DNA of 64,000 bases from Aliikangiella coralliicola (lineage in GTDB: Bacteria; Pseudomonadota; Gammaproteobacteria; Enterobacterales; Kangiellaceae): the NCBI RefSeq assembly GCF_007004725.1, contig NZ_ML660169.1:62001-126000 (forward strand), read 5' to 3'. Both the position numbers and the translations under genes were made by a program. Each line of letters opens with the position of its first letter. Position 1 is the first letter of the stretch. The notes under the pieces were generated by a model. That model worked only from the letters and a program-made list of their open reading frames with translations. It was not told where the DNA came from and ran no database searches. This document shows, in pieces, positions 27,232-36,620 of the stretch.

Positions 27232-29289
27232 ATGTCGAGTGCTCATTTAAAGAAGTTTGCCAGTATTAAACCGGCAGATATCGAGTGGCGTAATAACCTT
27301 CCCTATAGTCGAGAGTTTGATGATATTTATTTTTCGTCAGAAGATGGCCTCGCGGAATCGACCTATGTTTTTATCGAAGGCAATCAACTCGAAAATGATT
27401 GGCTTACATTAGATCAAAAGCAATTCTTCCTGGCTGAGCTCGGCTTTGGCAGTGGGCTCAACTTTTTGATCACAGCCAATCTTTGGCAAGAAAAAATTAA
27501 TGCGCACCCAGAACTAAAATCAAAACATCTGCATTACATTTCTATCGAAAAGCACCCGCTACTATTAAGTGACTTTCGACGGGCCTGTGAACACTGGCCC
27601 CAATTTTCTAAAATATCCGAACAACTGATTGAGGATTACCCTTCTCAAACTTATGGTCGTCACCAACTTAAATTTGAGAAAATCAATCTGACTTTAACAC
27701 TTCTCTATATGCCCGTCGAAGAAGCATTAAATGATTTGCTTCAAGAGTCAGAATATCAACAAAATAAGCTAAAGTTCGATCACTGGTTTCTCGATGGATT
27801 TGCACCTGCCAAAAATGAAAGCATGTGGGGAGATAAACTTTGTCAAAGTATCGCAAAGCTTTCAAGAGTTGGAACACGATTGGCTACTTTTAGCGTTGCC
27901 GCTTCAGTAAAAAAACCGTTGCAAAATGCAGGGTTCGAAATTAAAAAACGTAAAGGTTTTGGGCGTAAACGTGAGATGTTAACCGCTCAATTAAAACAGC
28001 GGCCTGATAATTTAAACCAATCAAAATTTATCAATATTAAGTTTGAGAAACCCTGGTTTCATTACTCGCAAAGTGATGCTTCGAATAAAGTCGCCATTAT
28101 CGGTGGTGGGTTAGCCGGATGCGCAACAGCCTACAGCCTTTCAAGTAAAGGATATTCCGTCGACTTATATGAATCGAATAACGATTTAGCAATGGGCGCG
28201 TCAGGCGCTGCCGCAGGAATATTTCATCCCCAGCTTACCGGCGATATGAATATAAACAGTCAATTTAACTGGTTAGCTTACCTTTACTTACTAAGATTTA
28301 TTTCCAGATTAACTGAAAGCGAAAAAGAGCAAGTTATATTAAGCCACGGGATTACTCGATTTCTAGCGAATGAAACTATCAAAAAACAATTACTCTTATT
28401 AGCTGATTCTATTGGTATACAGGATTGGGTTAAAAAAGATGAAAAATATTCAGACAGCAACGCTGTGAGTTTTCCTCACGGCGCAGCGCTCGACATATCG
28501 AATTTTTGTCAGTTGCTTTTCGATAAAATACCTGTTCATAAAAAGAAACTGCTTACTAACAACAAAGTGACCGGACTTAATTGGAATGGGAACAATTGGA
28601 CTATTCAGTCTGCCAAAATGAATGACAAATATTCACATGTTGTTTTGTGTACTGGTGCAAAGAATCACCTACTCGATCAATCGACAGTGGATTCAACCAA
28701 TACAACTCGCGGTCAAACCTGCTATCTCAGCCATCAACCATTAACCGAACACATTAATCATGTACTTTGTGAGCAAGTTTACCTGGTGCCTCATCAAAAT
28801 GGCGATTTTCATATTGGCACCACCTTTGAGGATTTTCATGATGACGACCTCAATCTCCACAGCCAACATGACATACTCAACAAAACCTCAGCATTTTTGA
28901 ATGAACTTTCAATTCCTTTTTTGTCAACAAATGAAATAAATACAAAAAAGTTAGCTGGTACCGTTGGTTACCGGTTACATTCCTTAGATCGATTACCGAT
29001 TATTGGCGGAGCGACTGATCATGCAAAGCTCAGCAAGGACTTTGAAAAATTAGGTCAAAAAAGAATTGCCAGAGATAATATCAGTTGTTACAACAATCCC
29101 GGACTTTGGCTAAATACTGCTTATGGTTCACATGGACTGCTTTATTCTCTTCTTGGCAGCGAATATTTGGCAAGTTTAATCAATAATGATATTTCTCCAG
29201 TTGGTTCACAACTTGGTTGGGCGATTCATCCCGCCAGATTTTTTGTTAATTCTCTCAAACGCTCTCAATCTTCTAATGCACGTGATTAG
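27232..29289 (+). CDS. mnmC: Bifunctional tRNA modification enzyme MnmC
   Basis: 685 residues. The N-terminal methyltransferase domain (about 1-240; FFLAELGFGSGLNFL, DHWFLDGFAPAKNESMWG) and the C-terminal FAD oxidase domain (about 280-680; KVAIIGGGLAGCATAYSLSSKG, MGASGAAAGIFHPQLT, GTVGYRLHSLDRLPIIGG) are both complete. It finishes mnm5s2U at the wobble position of several tRNAs by removing the carboxymethyl group and then methylating. Cytosolic, directly after folE. Confidence 0.96.
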   Translation: MSSAHLKKFASIKPADIEWRNNLPYSREFDDIYFSSEDGLAESTYVFIEGNQLENDWLTLDQKQFFLAELGFGSGLNFLITANLWQEKINAHPELKSKHLHYISIEKHPLLLSDFRRACEHWPQFSKISEQLIEDYPSQTYGRHQLKFEKINLTLTLLYMPVEEALNDLLQESEYQQNKLKFDHWFLDGFAPAKNESMWGDKLCQSIAKLSRVGTRLATFSVAASVKKPLQNAGFEIKKRKGFGRKREMLTAQLKQRPDNLNQSKFINIKFEKPWFHYSQSDASNKVAIIGGGLAGCATAYSLSSKGYSVDLYESNNDLAMGASGAAAGIFHPQLTGDMNINSQFNWLAYLYLLRFISRLTESEKEQVILSHGITRFLANETIKKQLLLLADSIGIQDWVKKDEKYSDSNAVSFPHGAALDISNFCQLLFDKIPVHKKKLLTNNKVTGLNWNGNNWTIQSAKMNDKYSHVVLCTGAKNHLLDQSTVDSTNTTRGQTCYLSHQPLTEHINHVLCEQVYLVPHQNGDFHIGTTFEDFHDDDLNLHSQHDILNKTSAFLNELSIPFLSTNEINTKKLAGTVGYRLHSLDRLPIIGGATDHAKLSKDFEKLGQKRIARDNISCYNNPGLWLNTAYGSHGLLYSLLGSEYLASLINNDISPVGSQLGWAIHPARFFVNSLKRSQSSNARD

Positions 29290-29297
29290 ATGTTGAG

Positions 29298-29468
29298 CTA
29301 GCTAAAAATAAATTCAAAAAAACGCTCAATATCGTCCAAGTTTGTCCAAATTGCAGCAAAAGTAATCATTAATAATAAAGTTGTAGCGGAAGTATTAAGT
29401 GCTTTTGCGAAAGCAACTAAGTTTCGCGAAACCAATTGAAAAAAATTTAGTTTTTTCACTTTATCCAT
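29298..29468 (-). CDS. Possible 56-residue membrane protein
   Basis: An ATG at 29468 has GGGA seven bases upstream. The frame reads MDKVKKLNFFQLVSRNL, then ALNTSATTLLLMITFAAIW as a likely membrane segment, then an acidic/aromatic tail (DDIERFFEFIFS). A basic N terminus, one helix and a charged tail are common in real small membrane proteins. It sits between mnmC and the M16 protease, downstream of a hairpin. I know no family. It may be a chance frame. Confidence 0.4.
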   Translation of the reverse strand: MDKVKKLNFFQLVSRNLVAFAKALNTSATTLLLMITFAAIWTNLDDIERFFEFIFS

Positions 29469-29513
29469 TCATTTATCCCTACTAATTCCCTGACTTTAAC
29501 TTTCTCAAAGCAA

Positions 29514-29540
29514 TGAGAGCCAGCTAATAGCCGGCTCTCA
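29514..29540 (-). terminator. Strong hairpin after the M16 protease gene
   Basis: TGAGAGCCAGC (29514-29524) pairs with GCCGGCTCTCA (29530-29540) around a five-base loop, with one G-U pair. It lies 28 bases past the protease stop. The T run on the minus side is poor (TTGCTTTGAG), so termination may be partial. Confidence 0.6.
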
Positions 29541-29567
29541 CTTTCCGAAAATAAACTAAGTTTGATA

Positions 29568-32441
29568 TTACTTCTGATAACTAGCCTTTTTATGAAACTC
29601 AGCGAGATCTTTTATTTCGGTTTCACCTTCAAGTTTTGCAAAAGATTTATCTTTAAATTTGCTGCCGCGCAATTGAATCGATAAACGTGATGCATTCTTG
29701 TCACCAACAGTTTCATGATAAAACGCTTTTATATCGTCTAATGTCACTTTTTCTACTTCAGCGATTAGATTTTTTCGCGTATCAAAATCCCAATTTTCAT
29801 CGTACCAATCGTTGAGTATTGGTGCTTGTTCTTCGCTTAAGTTCTTAGGTTTTTCTTTTAGTGAAATCAAAACGCTATTTTTCAACTTTGAAAACTCTTC
29901 TGGCGTGATCGCATTTAGCTTTTCAACATATTCCTTCTTAAATGCGTCAAAACGCTGTTGCATTTCTTCGACATTTTTTACTGGTGTTTGAATAGCGAAA
30001 CCTAACGCTGCATAGTCTTTTATCTTTGGCGCAATTGCAGTAACAGCATAAGCCAATTGTTCTTCTGTACGAAGTTTATCAAATGTCACTGTTCGGAGGT
30101 GATCACGCAATACCATGCCACGAGCTTCTTGCTTAACGCTCGGTTCAGGGTGAACATGCAAATCATAAACTGCCACGTCGGCAACATCTAAATCTCTTTT
30201 CAATGAAACAGTCTGGCCTTTTTTCGGCGCTAATACACGGGTTCTCACATAATCTGTCACTTTTCGATTTTCAGGCATTGCCTTATCAATTTGAGAAACA
30301 TAGTAGTCAACGTCTTTTTTGTCATAATTACCAAATGCAAAAACTCGAATCTGATTGTTCGCCATCACTTTTTCCATAAAGTGCGTTAAATCTTCAGGCT
30401 TAAGCTTTTTCGCCGCTGCAACCAGAGCTTTATTACTGTAACCAGAACTAGAAATAACGTCATTGAAACTATCAAATAGTTGATAAATAGGAAATTGCTT
30501 TTCCTGGTTTTTCACGCCTCGGATGTAACGATCAACCGCTTGTTTAAACCCCGTTTGATCAACTTTAAAAGTGATTGCTTTTAAACCTTTTTCTAACAGA
30601 AGTGGCTGTTTGTCGGTAAAACCACTAACAGATAACTCCAAACCGTTAGTGGAGTACATATTAAGATTCATACCGGCAATTGATGCTTCAGTGGCCAATG
30701 CACTTTGTTTTAAGTTATATAAATCTGACCAGAGGTCAAAAAGAATCTGCCCTTGAATGGACTTTTCTCTTTCAGGGCTATTGATAAAGACTCTTAGAAC
30801 GCCTTTCGGCTGAGAACTAAATGCCTGAGAAGGATATTGCCATACTGTAATACCTTTCTTGTCGTAAGCTACAACAGGTTTTTCCTGTTTATTGGATGCA
30901 TCAGTTTTAATATCGAAACCTTCCGGTAACATGGTATTAACTTTAGGTAACTCCAGCGCATATTTAGTTGGCTTTTTCCATGACGCAATCTCCTTTTTAT
31001 CGATGTCGACAATTTTGTACTTCCCATCGTAGAAGTGCATTTCTTTGTCGTGTGGTTCGTTTTTGCTAACGTACCAAATACGTAATGTAGTTGGTGATAA
31101 CTGCTTAAGCGTATTGTTAACTGATTTTTCGTCAAACTGCTCATAGGTATAAGGCGCGCTGATAACATCTCTTACCGGGTAAGACTGCATTTCATCAGCA
31201 AGATTAGAAACATATCCAAAAGCGTTACCTTTTTCTAAAAACCTAAACCGGTTGTTTAAAGAAGTTTTTATTTCGTTAAAGTATTTACTATCTACACCTT
31301 CTTTTTTTATTTTTTCAATGTAGCTCATGACTACGCGAGTTATCTCCTCACGCGCTTTCAATCCAGCATCAGTTAATTCAATATCAATTGAAAGCCTTCC
31401 ATAGTTACCGTATAAATCAGGCGCTGCATTGGAACTCAAGCTTGAAATTAATCCAGCCTTTTTTAATACGTAAGCTGGTGTACCTGGCATTTCGCTACCC
31501 AGCAAATAGCCAATAAATCGATTCGGCTTGGTTTTATATTCTTGCTGATTATTTTTAATAGTGAAGTCTAGAATCAGGTTTTTAACATCTTGATTAGGGA
31601 CGTAATGGATTCGTTTTCCACCGACTTTGTCGAAATCTAACTTGGCGGTCACGACAGGTTTGTCGATCTTTTTATTTTTAATACTTGAGAAGTGTTTTTT
31701 AGCCAACTTTTTCATTTCTTTAATTGGCTGGTTGCTCACCATGGCAACTTTCATCACGTTAGCCGAATAATATTGGTTATAAAATTCGACAGTCTGTGGG
31801 TGCAACTTTGCGTTTTCTTTGTCACTTAAAGTTTCCAGATTTCCAATCAAAAAACGATTGGCAGGATGCTCGCCCATCATTGAACGATTCAATTTGTACA
31901 TACCAAAAAAGTCCATTTCTCGTCGCATGGACCACTCAGCGTTAACCGCATTTTTTTCTTTATCTGTGTATTCAGGATATAGCTTCGGTGCCTTGAAAAA
32001 ATCTGAAAAACGATCAAGCGCATCATCATACGCGTCATTGTTAATTTCAAACATGTAATTCGTGATATCTAACCAGGTATAAGCATTCGAAGAACCGCCA
32101 TTTTTCGACATAAAATCGTTGTAGCCGTTTGTATCAGGAAAACGATCGGTTCCCAGGAATAACATATGTTCCAAGTAATGTGCCATTCCTTGTTGAGTCA
32201 TCGGGTCATGAAGCAAACCGACACCGACGCTTAACGCAGCAGCAGATTTATCAACAGTCGGGTCTGAGACCAATAACGCAGTAATCCCATTTTCCAGGTT
32301 AATCGTTGCATAATCACGTTTATCATTAGGGCTAACAACCACTGTCTGGCTGCTATCTTTAGTTTTAGCCGCGACGGTAATACCGCTACCTGCAGTAAAA
32401 ATCACTGCCGCAGATAAAACGCTTAAGGTTAATCGCTTCAT
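29568..32441 (-). CDS. Exported M16 (pitrilysin/insulinase) metalloprotease
   Basis: 957 residues with a signal peptide (LTLSVLSAAVIFTAGSGITVAA). The inverted zinc motif HYLEH occupies 88-92, with the third ligand Glu about 75 residues later (EKNAVNAEWSMRRE). Four M16 half-domains are present, as in E. coli pitrilysin and insulin-degrading enzyme. These enzymes enclose and cut peptides, so this one would degrade peptides in the periplasm. It stands alone, with its own leader (32442-32737) and a hairpin after it. Confidence 0.93.
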   Translation of the reverse strand: MKRLTLSVLSAAVIFTAGSGITVAAKTKDSSQTVVVSPNDKRDYATINLENGITALLVSDPTVDKSAAALSVGVGLLHDPMTQQGMAHYLEHMLFLGTDRFPDTNGYNDFMSKNGGSSNAYTWLDITNYMFEINNDAYDDALDRFSDFFKAPKLYPEYTDKEKNAVNAEWSMRREMDFFGMYKLNRSMMGEHPANRFLIGNLETLSDKENAKLHPQTVEFYNQYYSANVMKVAMVSNQPIKEMKKLAKKHFSSIKNKKIDKPVVTAKLDFDKVGGKRIHYVPNQDVKNLILDFTIKNNQQEYKTKPNRFIGYLLGSEMPGTPAYVLKKAGLISSLSSNAAPDLYGNYGRLSIDIELTDAGLKAREEITRVVMSYIEKIKKEGVDSKYFNEIKTSLNNRFRFLEKGNAFGYVSNLADEMQSYPVRDVISAPYTYEQFDEKSVNNTLKQLSPTTLRIWYVSKNEPHDKEMHFYDGKYKIVDIDKKEIASWKKPTKYALELPKVNTMLPEGFDIKTDASNKQEKPVVAYDKKGITVWQYPSQAFSSQPKGVLRVFINSPEREKSIQGQILFDLWSDLYNLKQSALATEASIAGMNLNMYSTNGLELSVSGFTDKQPLLLEKGLKAITFKVDQTGFKQAVDRYIRGVKNQEKQFPIYQLFDSFNDVISSSGYSNKALVAAAKKLKPEDLTHFMEKVMANNQIRVFAFGNYDKKDVDYYVSQIDKAMPENRKVTDYVRTRVLAPKKGQTVSLKRDLDVADVAVYDLHVHPEPSVKQEARGMVLRDHLRTVTFDKLRTEEQLAYAVTAIAPKIKDYAALGFAIQTPVKNVEEMQQRFDAFKKEYVEKLNAITPEEFSKLKNSVLISLKEKPKNLSEEQAPILNDWYDENWDFDTRKNLIAEVEKVTLDDIKAFYHETVGDKNASRLSIQLRGSKFKDKSFAKLEGETEIKDLAEFHKKASYQK

Positions 32442-32737
32442 ATTTTTTCCGTTATCATTGATTTAGTTGGACTTAATAAATTGGTTCAGTTGAAACTGAC
32501 CAGCAATACTTAACTGGCGCAATACAGGCAAGTTAGTGCAGACGGACTATTATAGGGACTCTTATCGATGAGGTTGGCTTGAAATTGTTTCGATTTGTGA
32601 AAATTAGTGGTTTCTCAGGCGGTAATATTAACAATTAACCTTACCGCACATAATTCACTCTTTTATCTTTATTTACCCTTTTATCTTTTTATACTCTATT
32701 TGACGGGACTCTAATCAACAGGACTTTAATCGACTGA

Positions 32738-33448
32738 CTACCCTTTCTTAACAAATTCAAGGGCTGCCGCCGATTTAGATGGGTTAACCGGTTCCAGTTT
32801 GTTGACTACACGCTTAATAGCGGAACTCAGCGACCAAACTTCAGCGCTTGCCACAGGATCAGTCCATTCATAGACACTACAACCCTCTGCAAAGGAATCC
32901 ATATACGCGACTCGAAAGGTGAGCTGATTTTTGAGTGCCGTGAGCTTAGAATCCTTCGCAACCGATGAAATCACTTCTTCAGAAGAACGAACCCTGCGAC
33001 GTACTCGATTCCAGCATATTTTGGTTTTCATCGACTTATTAAACTTTTCAGCTTTGTGAATCAGCTCTTCAAACGTGTTAAACGACCAGATCTCTACTGA
33101 TGAAGGCGCTAAGGGTACTAAAACCAGGTTAGAAACCAACATCATCGCTCTGACGGTGGCATTCACGTGAGGTGCCCCATCAATCAGAATGTAATCGTAG
33201 GTTTCCTTGCTTTTGTCAATTAAACTATTGAGCTGAGCCGGCGTCGCGGCTTGTTCGAGCACTAGACCAGTGTCTTCATAGAGATCTGAGCGAACTTTAA
33301 ACCAGGCGCTAAGCGAGTGCTGAGGAGGGTCACAATCGACCATTAATACTTTTGAGGACTGAGAAAAGGTGACAGCAAGATTAGCACACATGGTACTTTT
33401 GCCTACCCCGCCCTTTGCCTGAGCAACAGATATGATTTTTGCCGTCAT
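32738..33448 (-). CDS. Orphan ParA-family ATPase
   Basis: 236 residues. Deviant Walker A: AQAKGGVGKSTMCANLA; Walker A' in MVDCDPPQHSLSAW; Walker B region in YDYILIDGAPHVNATVRAMM. No parB, minD partner or centromere-like repeat lies nearby, so it is an orphan ParA/MipZ-like protein that could position a chemoreceptor, a pole-bound complex or a plasmid-derived element. The C-terminal 15 residues are unusual for ParA (AAALEFVKKG). Confidence 0.85.
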   Translation of the reverse strand: MTAKIISVAQAKGGVGKSTMCANLAVTFSQSSKVLMVDCDPPQHSLSAWFKVRSDLYEDTGLVLEQAATPAQLNSLIDKSKETYDYILIDGAPHVNATVRAMMLVSNLVLVPLAPSSVEIWSFNTFEELIHKAEKFNKSMKTKICWNRVRRRVRSSEEVISSVAKDSKLTALKNQLTFRVAYMDSFAEGCSVYEWTDPVASAEVWSLSSAIKRVVNKLEPVNPSKSAAALEFVKKG

Positions 33449-33584
33449 AAACCTATACCCACAATCGTCAATGATTTAAATCGTTATTTTTTCTATCTGA
33501 CTGATAATTTAGGAGTTTTTGACTAATAAAGCAAATTTTTAATCACTCAATTTTATATGACTGAATAATCTATAGAGGTCAAAA

Positions 33585-33602
33585 CGCGGCCTTTCAGCCG
33601 CG
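33585..33602 (-). terminator. Rho-independent terminator
   Basis: CGCGGC (33585-33590) pairs with GCCGCG (33597-33602); on the minus strand TTTTG follows. It ends the DUF3581 transcript. Confidence 0.7.
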
Positions 33603-33628
33603 AACAATTCAATTTCTGGTTGAGATTA

Positions 33629-34330
33629 TTACTTAAAAGCGACGCGATCTTCCTCGTAAGATCTCACTAAAAGGTCTATTCCAACCTGTTCGTAAGGACG
33701 TAATCCGCTCATAATAATGTGCTTTTCACCACTACCGATAACTTCGTTATCAGCGCAAATATTGAAGTTCATAATTACCATGCCACGTTTTCCATTCACA
33801 TCGAAACGCGAACCTTGAAGAACAACCTCAGGTTTACCATCAACAAACTTGTCAAATGTAAGTTTCATCATGTCATAAATAACCATTGGTTTTTCCGGAT
33901 TAATCATAACGCCTTCATCATTCATCAATTCGACCAGAATATGTGGGAAGGTTTTACCGGAAAAGGCGACATAAGAACGAATAAGTGCTTCTACAAATCC
34001 TTCGTTTCGCGTTATTTCCCCTTCTCTCGCAGCAGTAAGATAGGTTTTCTCTTTCTCATTTTGTACGGAAATCTGATTTTCATTCTCAACAAAATGCACT
34101 GATGTGTCGCCGCTTACCATTCCTTGAAAATCAAATGTCATCGATTGGCTGACGCCAAACTGACTTAATGTCAACGCAAATAAGAGGTCTCCAGGGACAC
34201 AGAAACGCTTATTATCCGGGTGATGCAACGGGTTATAATCACCTGCAATCTTTTTGGCGAACTCGCTACCTTGCTCACGAGTAAAGGAAAATGACTCTCC
34301 AGACTGACTGTAAAAACCTTCAACAAACAT
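33629..34330 (-). CDS. DUF3581 family protein
   Basis: 233 residues. The N terminus FSFTREQGSEFAKKIAGDYNPLHH and KRFCVPGDLLFALTLSQFG match DUF3581, a gammaproteobacterial family with a hotdog/MaoC-like look. No function is established. Cytosolic. It has its own terminator and is separated from the flanking genes. Confidence 0.8.
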   Translation of the reverse strand: MFVEGFYSQSGESFSFTREQGSEFAKKIAGDYNPLHHPDNKRFCVPGDLLFALTLSQFGVSQSMTFDFQGMVSGDTSVHFVENENQISVQNEKEKTYLTAAREGEITRNEGFVEALIRSYVAFSGKTFPHILVELMNDEGVMINPEKPMVIYDMMKLTFDKFVDGKPEVVLQGSRFDVNGKRGMVIMNFNICADNEVIGSGEKHIIMSGLRPYEQVGIDLLVRSYEEDRVAFK

Positions 34331-34642
34331 TATTTCTCCGCTATTTTTTCAAAGTGGAAGTAGCACTATATTCGACGTAACATGATGATTTAGCTGAATA
34401 AAAGTAGACATAGCATCAAAAAATATCAGCCAAACCCTCACACGACCCAGCAGTTGAGCATAGCTTGCGCTGCTGGCTATAAAGTGAGCGCGCACTATAC
34501 CTGTGATTAGTTCGGATAGCCATCATTGGCAGGTCGTACCAGTCTTGGCTATGCAGCGTAATGATAACAATGTTCCACAGAATACTTCTATAACATCATC
34601 ATAATATTTAGCTTCAGGTTATTTACCCGTTCCAAATTGATG
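34331..34642. other. Intergenic stretch with one hairpin
   Basis: No gene was recognised. CCAGCAG (34447-34453) can pair with CTGCTGG (34470-34476) over a 16-base loop. There is no T run, so it is not a clear terminator. Confidence 0.3.
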
Positions 34643-34972
34643 TTACTTACAACTTAATTGATAGGATTCTTTAAGCCATTTTTCCCAAACGATCTTTGGC
34701 ATTGGTTTTTCTGCTGTGAACAAAACCGTCACCCAACCGGCGGATGCGCCGATCTTATAGCGACCAGGCTCTTTTTCCGCTAGCTCTCGTGCTTGTGGCG
34801 CAGATTGATCTAATTTGAACATCGCCTTATACCCCTGACCTTTTGGGCCTGGACCGATAAATAGAAATTTACTCTTAGATGCTTTGAAAGACGTTTGATT
34901 ACATGACATGCCTTTAACAACATCAGGGAACGCCATCGCTTTTTCACAAATCGGCTGGGTTGGATCATTCAT
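34643..34972 (-). CDS. YjbR/MmcQ-like protein
   Basis: 109 residues. KAMAFPDVVKGMSC, FLFIGPGPKGQGYKAMFKLD and ASAGWVTVLF fit the small YjbR/MmcQ alpha/beta fold. Members were proposed to bind DNA (CyaY-like fold), but the role is unsettled. Single gene, no signal peptide. Confidence 0.65.
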   Translation of the reverse strand: MNDPTQPICEKAMAFPDVVKGMSCNQTSFKASKSKFLFIGPGPKGQGYKAMFKLDQSAPQARELAEKEPGRYKIGASAGWVTVLFTAEKPMPKIVWEKWLKESYQLSCK

Positions 34973-35221
34973 AATCTTTGCCTCTGGTTGTCAGTTAACG
35001 ATAGCAGCTATTTCATTATCGTTGTGCGCTATCTAACACTTTGATTTTATTATTATTTATAGCTCCTCAGCTCTTACAGAGTACTGAAATACTCATATAA
35101 TTTGCACCCTACTCTCTAGCTCGCCAATAACTTTTGTTGATGAGCTAGATTAACAGTTGCAATCCCCCAAATTTTAGCAACAATACTCCAGAAACCAAAA
35201 ATACTTCTAACGGGGAACCCC

Positions 35222-35527
35222 ATGAGTTACGAAATGCTTGTAGGACTAAATGTTGTTGATGACAATATGTACACTCAATATCGCGAGTCAATGATGCCAA
35301 TTTTGAAAGAACACGGCGGTCATTTTGGGTACGACTTTAAGATTGGTGAAGTCCTTAAATCTGAGACTGATAATCCTATCAACCGCGTCTTTACGCTTTG
35401 CTTTCCCAGTAAAGAAAAGCAACAAGCGTTTTTCTCCAATGCTAACTATCTGGTCGTCAAAGAAAAATTCTTCGTTAATTCAGTGGCGCACCGAACCTTA
35501 ATTGCAGATTATGAAAGGTCTGAATAG
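35222..35527 (+). CDS. DUF1330-like ferredoxin-fold protein
   Basis: 101 residues. The pattern YEMLVGLNVVDDNMYTQYRESMMPILKEHGGHFGYDFKIG followed by CFPSKEKQQAFFSNANYLVVKEKFF matches DUF1330/dimeric alpha-beta-barrel proteins (NIPSNAP-like). No enzymatic residue is evident. The start ATG has GGGGAAC just upstream. Confidence 0.7.
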   Translation: MSYEMLVGLNVVDDNMYTQYRESMMPILKEHGGHFGYDFKIGEVLKSETDNPINRVFTLCFPSKEKQQAFFSNANYLVVKEKFFVNSVAHRTLIADYERSE

Positions 35528-35574
35528 TGATTCTTATTAACTAATAACCAGCTTTCATAACCTTTATTTAGTCA

Positions 35575-36063
35575 CTAAGGGTTTAGTTGTTTGTACATAA
35601 TGTAACTATCAACTAAACCAAGCTTTTTATGGCGAAACCCTTGTGGAATGGTTCCGATAATTTCATAGCCCAACTTTTGCCACAACTTAACCGCAATATC
35701 ATTCGAAGAAACCACAGAATTAAATTGCATTGCTAAATACCCTAACTCTTTCGCGACATCTTGAGAATGTTCACAAAGCCTTCTCGCAACGCCCTTTCCT
35801 CTTGCAGCCGGCGTTACCATATATCCACAATTGCAAACATGAGAGCCTGGTCCAGCCATGTTTGGTTTCAGGTAATAAGATCCGAGAATAACGTCATCTT
35901 CTTTCGCGACATAAGTTACTTGTGGTATCCCACACCATAGATGATGAGCTTGTTCGAAACTCATCTGAGGATCAAAAGCATAGGTTTCTTCCGCTTCAAT
36001 GATCAACTTTAATGTTGGCCAAAATGACTTAAAGTCCTCTTCTGTTATCTGAGAAATATTCAT
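35575..36063 (-). CDS. GNAT-family N-acetyltransferase
   Basis: 162 residues. Acetyl-CoA binding loop VTPAARGKGVARRLCEHS, then the typical NDIAVKLWQKLGYEIIGTIP end motif. It overlaps the upstream DUF1203 gene by four bases, so the two are coexpressed. The acceptor substrate is unknown. Confidence 0.85.
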   Translation of the reverse strand: MNISQITEEDFKSFWPTLKLIIEAEETYAFDPQMSFEQAHHLWCGIPQVTYVAKEDDVILGSYYLKPNMAGPGSHVCNCGYMVTPAARGKGVARRLCEHSQDVAKELGYLAMQFNSVVSSNDIAVKLWQKLGYEIIGTIPQGFRHKKLGLVDSYIMYKQLNP

Positions 36064-36566
36064 TGTTCTACTCTTTTCGATTCAAGCTTTGTATCACGCT
36101 CAATTCTAAAAGCATAGCAGCCGTAAGCCGCGAATCTAACCAAAATAAAATGGACCTCTTCATTGGAAAAAAATTGTTCAATGACCTTTTGTGCGTCACC
36201 AGCCATTGACAGACTTGCATCAACAATTCGCTCATCTTCACTGTAGGCTCTTACCACGAAAGTGTCTCCAAGGTAATCAGTTTCGGAACCTGACGGCAAA
36301 GGTAAGCGATTAAAGTCTGGAACTTCTGAGGATTGTTCAGCGAGAACAAATACGGCTCCGTATTCTTTATAAGGTCCAGGTCTGGTAAATGGACAATAGC
36401 TTGCGAGAATAATTTCTTCGCCAGGTAAAGCTCTACGCAATACATCTCTGCATGGCTCACCTCCTTGAGCAATCATTTTTTCAATGGGTTGGTTTTGGTC
36501 ATCGATTCCCGCGTTTCTCACTTTTAGCAGGAAATCAGGTCGGATAGGAATAATTTTAAATTTCAT
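36060..36566 (-). CDS. DUF1203 family protein
   Basis: 168 residues. The motifs PCRDVLRRALPGEEIILASYCPF and GPYKEYGAVFVL are typical of DUF1203. The C terminus HFILVRFAAYGCYAFRIER fits too. Function unknown. It starts the two-gene unit with the GNAT gene. Confidence 0.75.
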   Translation of the reverse strand: MKFKIIPIRPDFLLKVRNAGIDDQNQPIEKMIAQGGEPCRDVLRRALPGEEIILASYCPFTRPGPYKEYGAVFVLAEQSSEVPDFNRLPLPSGSETDYLGDTFVVRAYSEDERIVDASLSMAGDAQKVIEQFFSNEEVHFILVRFAAYGCYAFRIERDTKLESKRVEQ

Positions 36567-36620
36567 AAGCTGCCCGAGGTTTTGGTCTGTTTGTTTTCTA
36601 TCAATAAGTTTAATTCACGT

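Noticed and set aside
32738-33448. Plasmid partition locus
   Set aside because: Only a ParA-like ATPase is present: no ParB, no centromere repeats, and chromosomal housekeeping genes on both sides.
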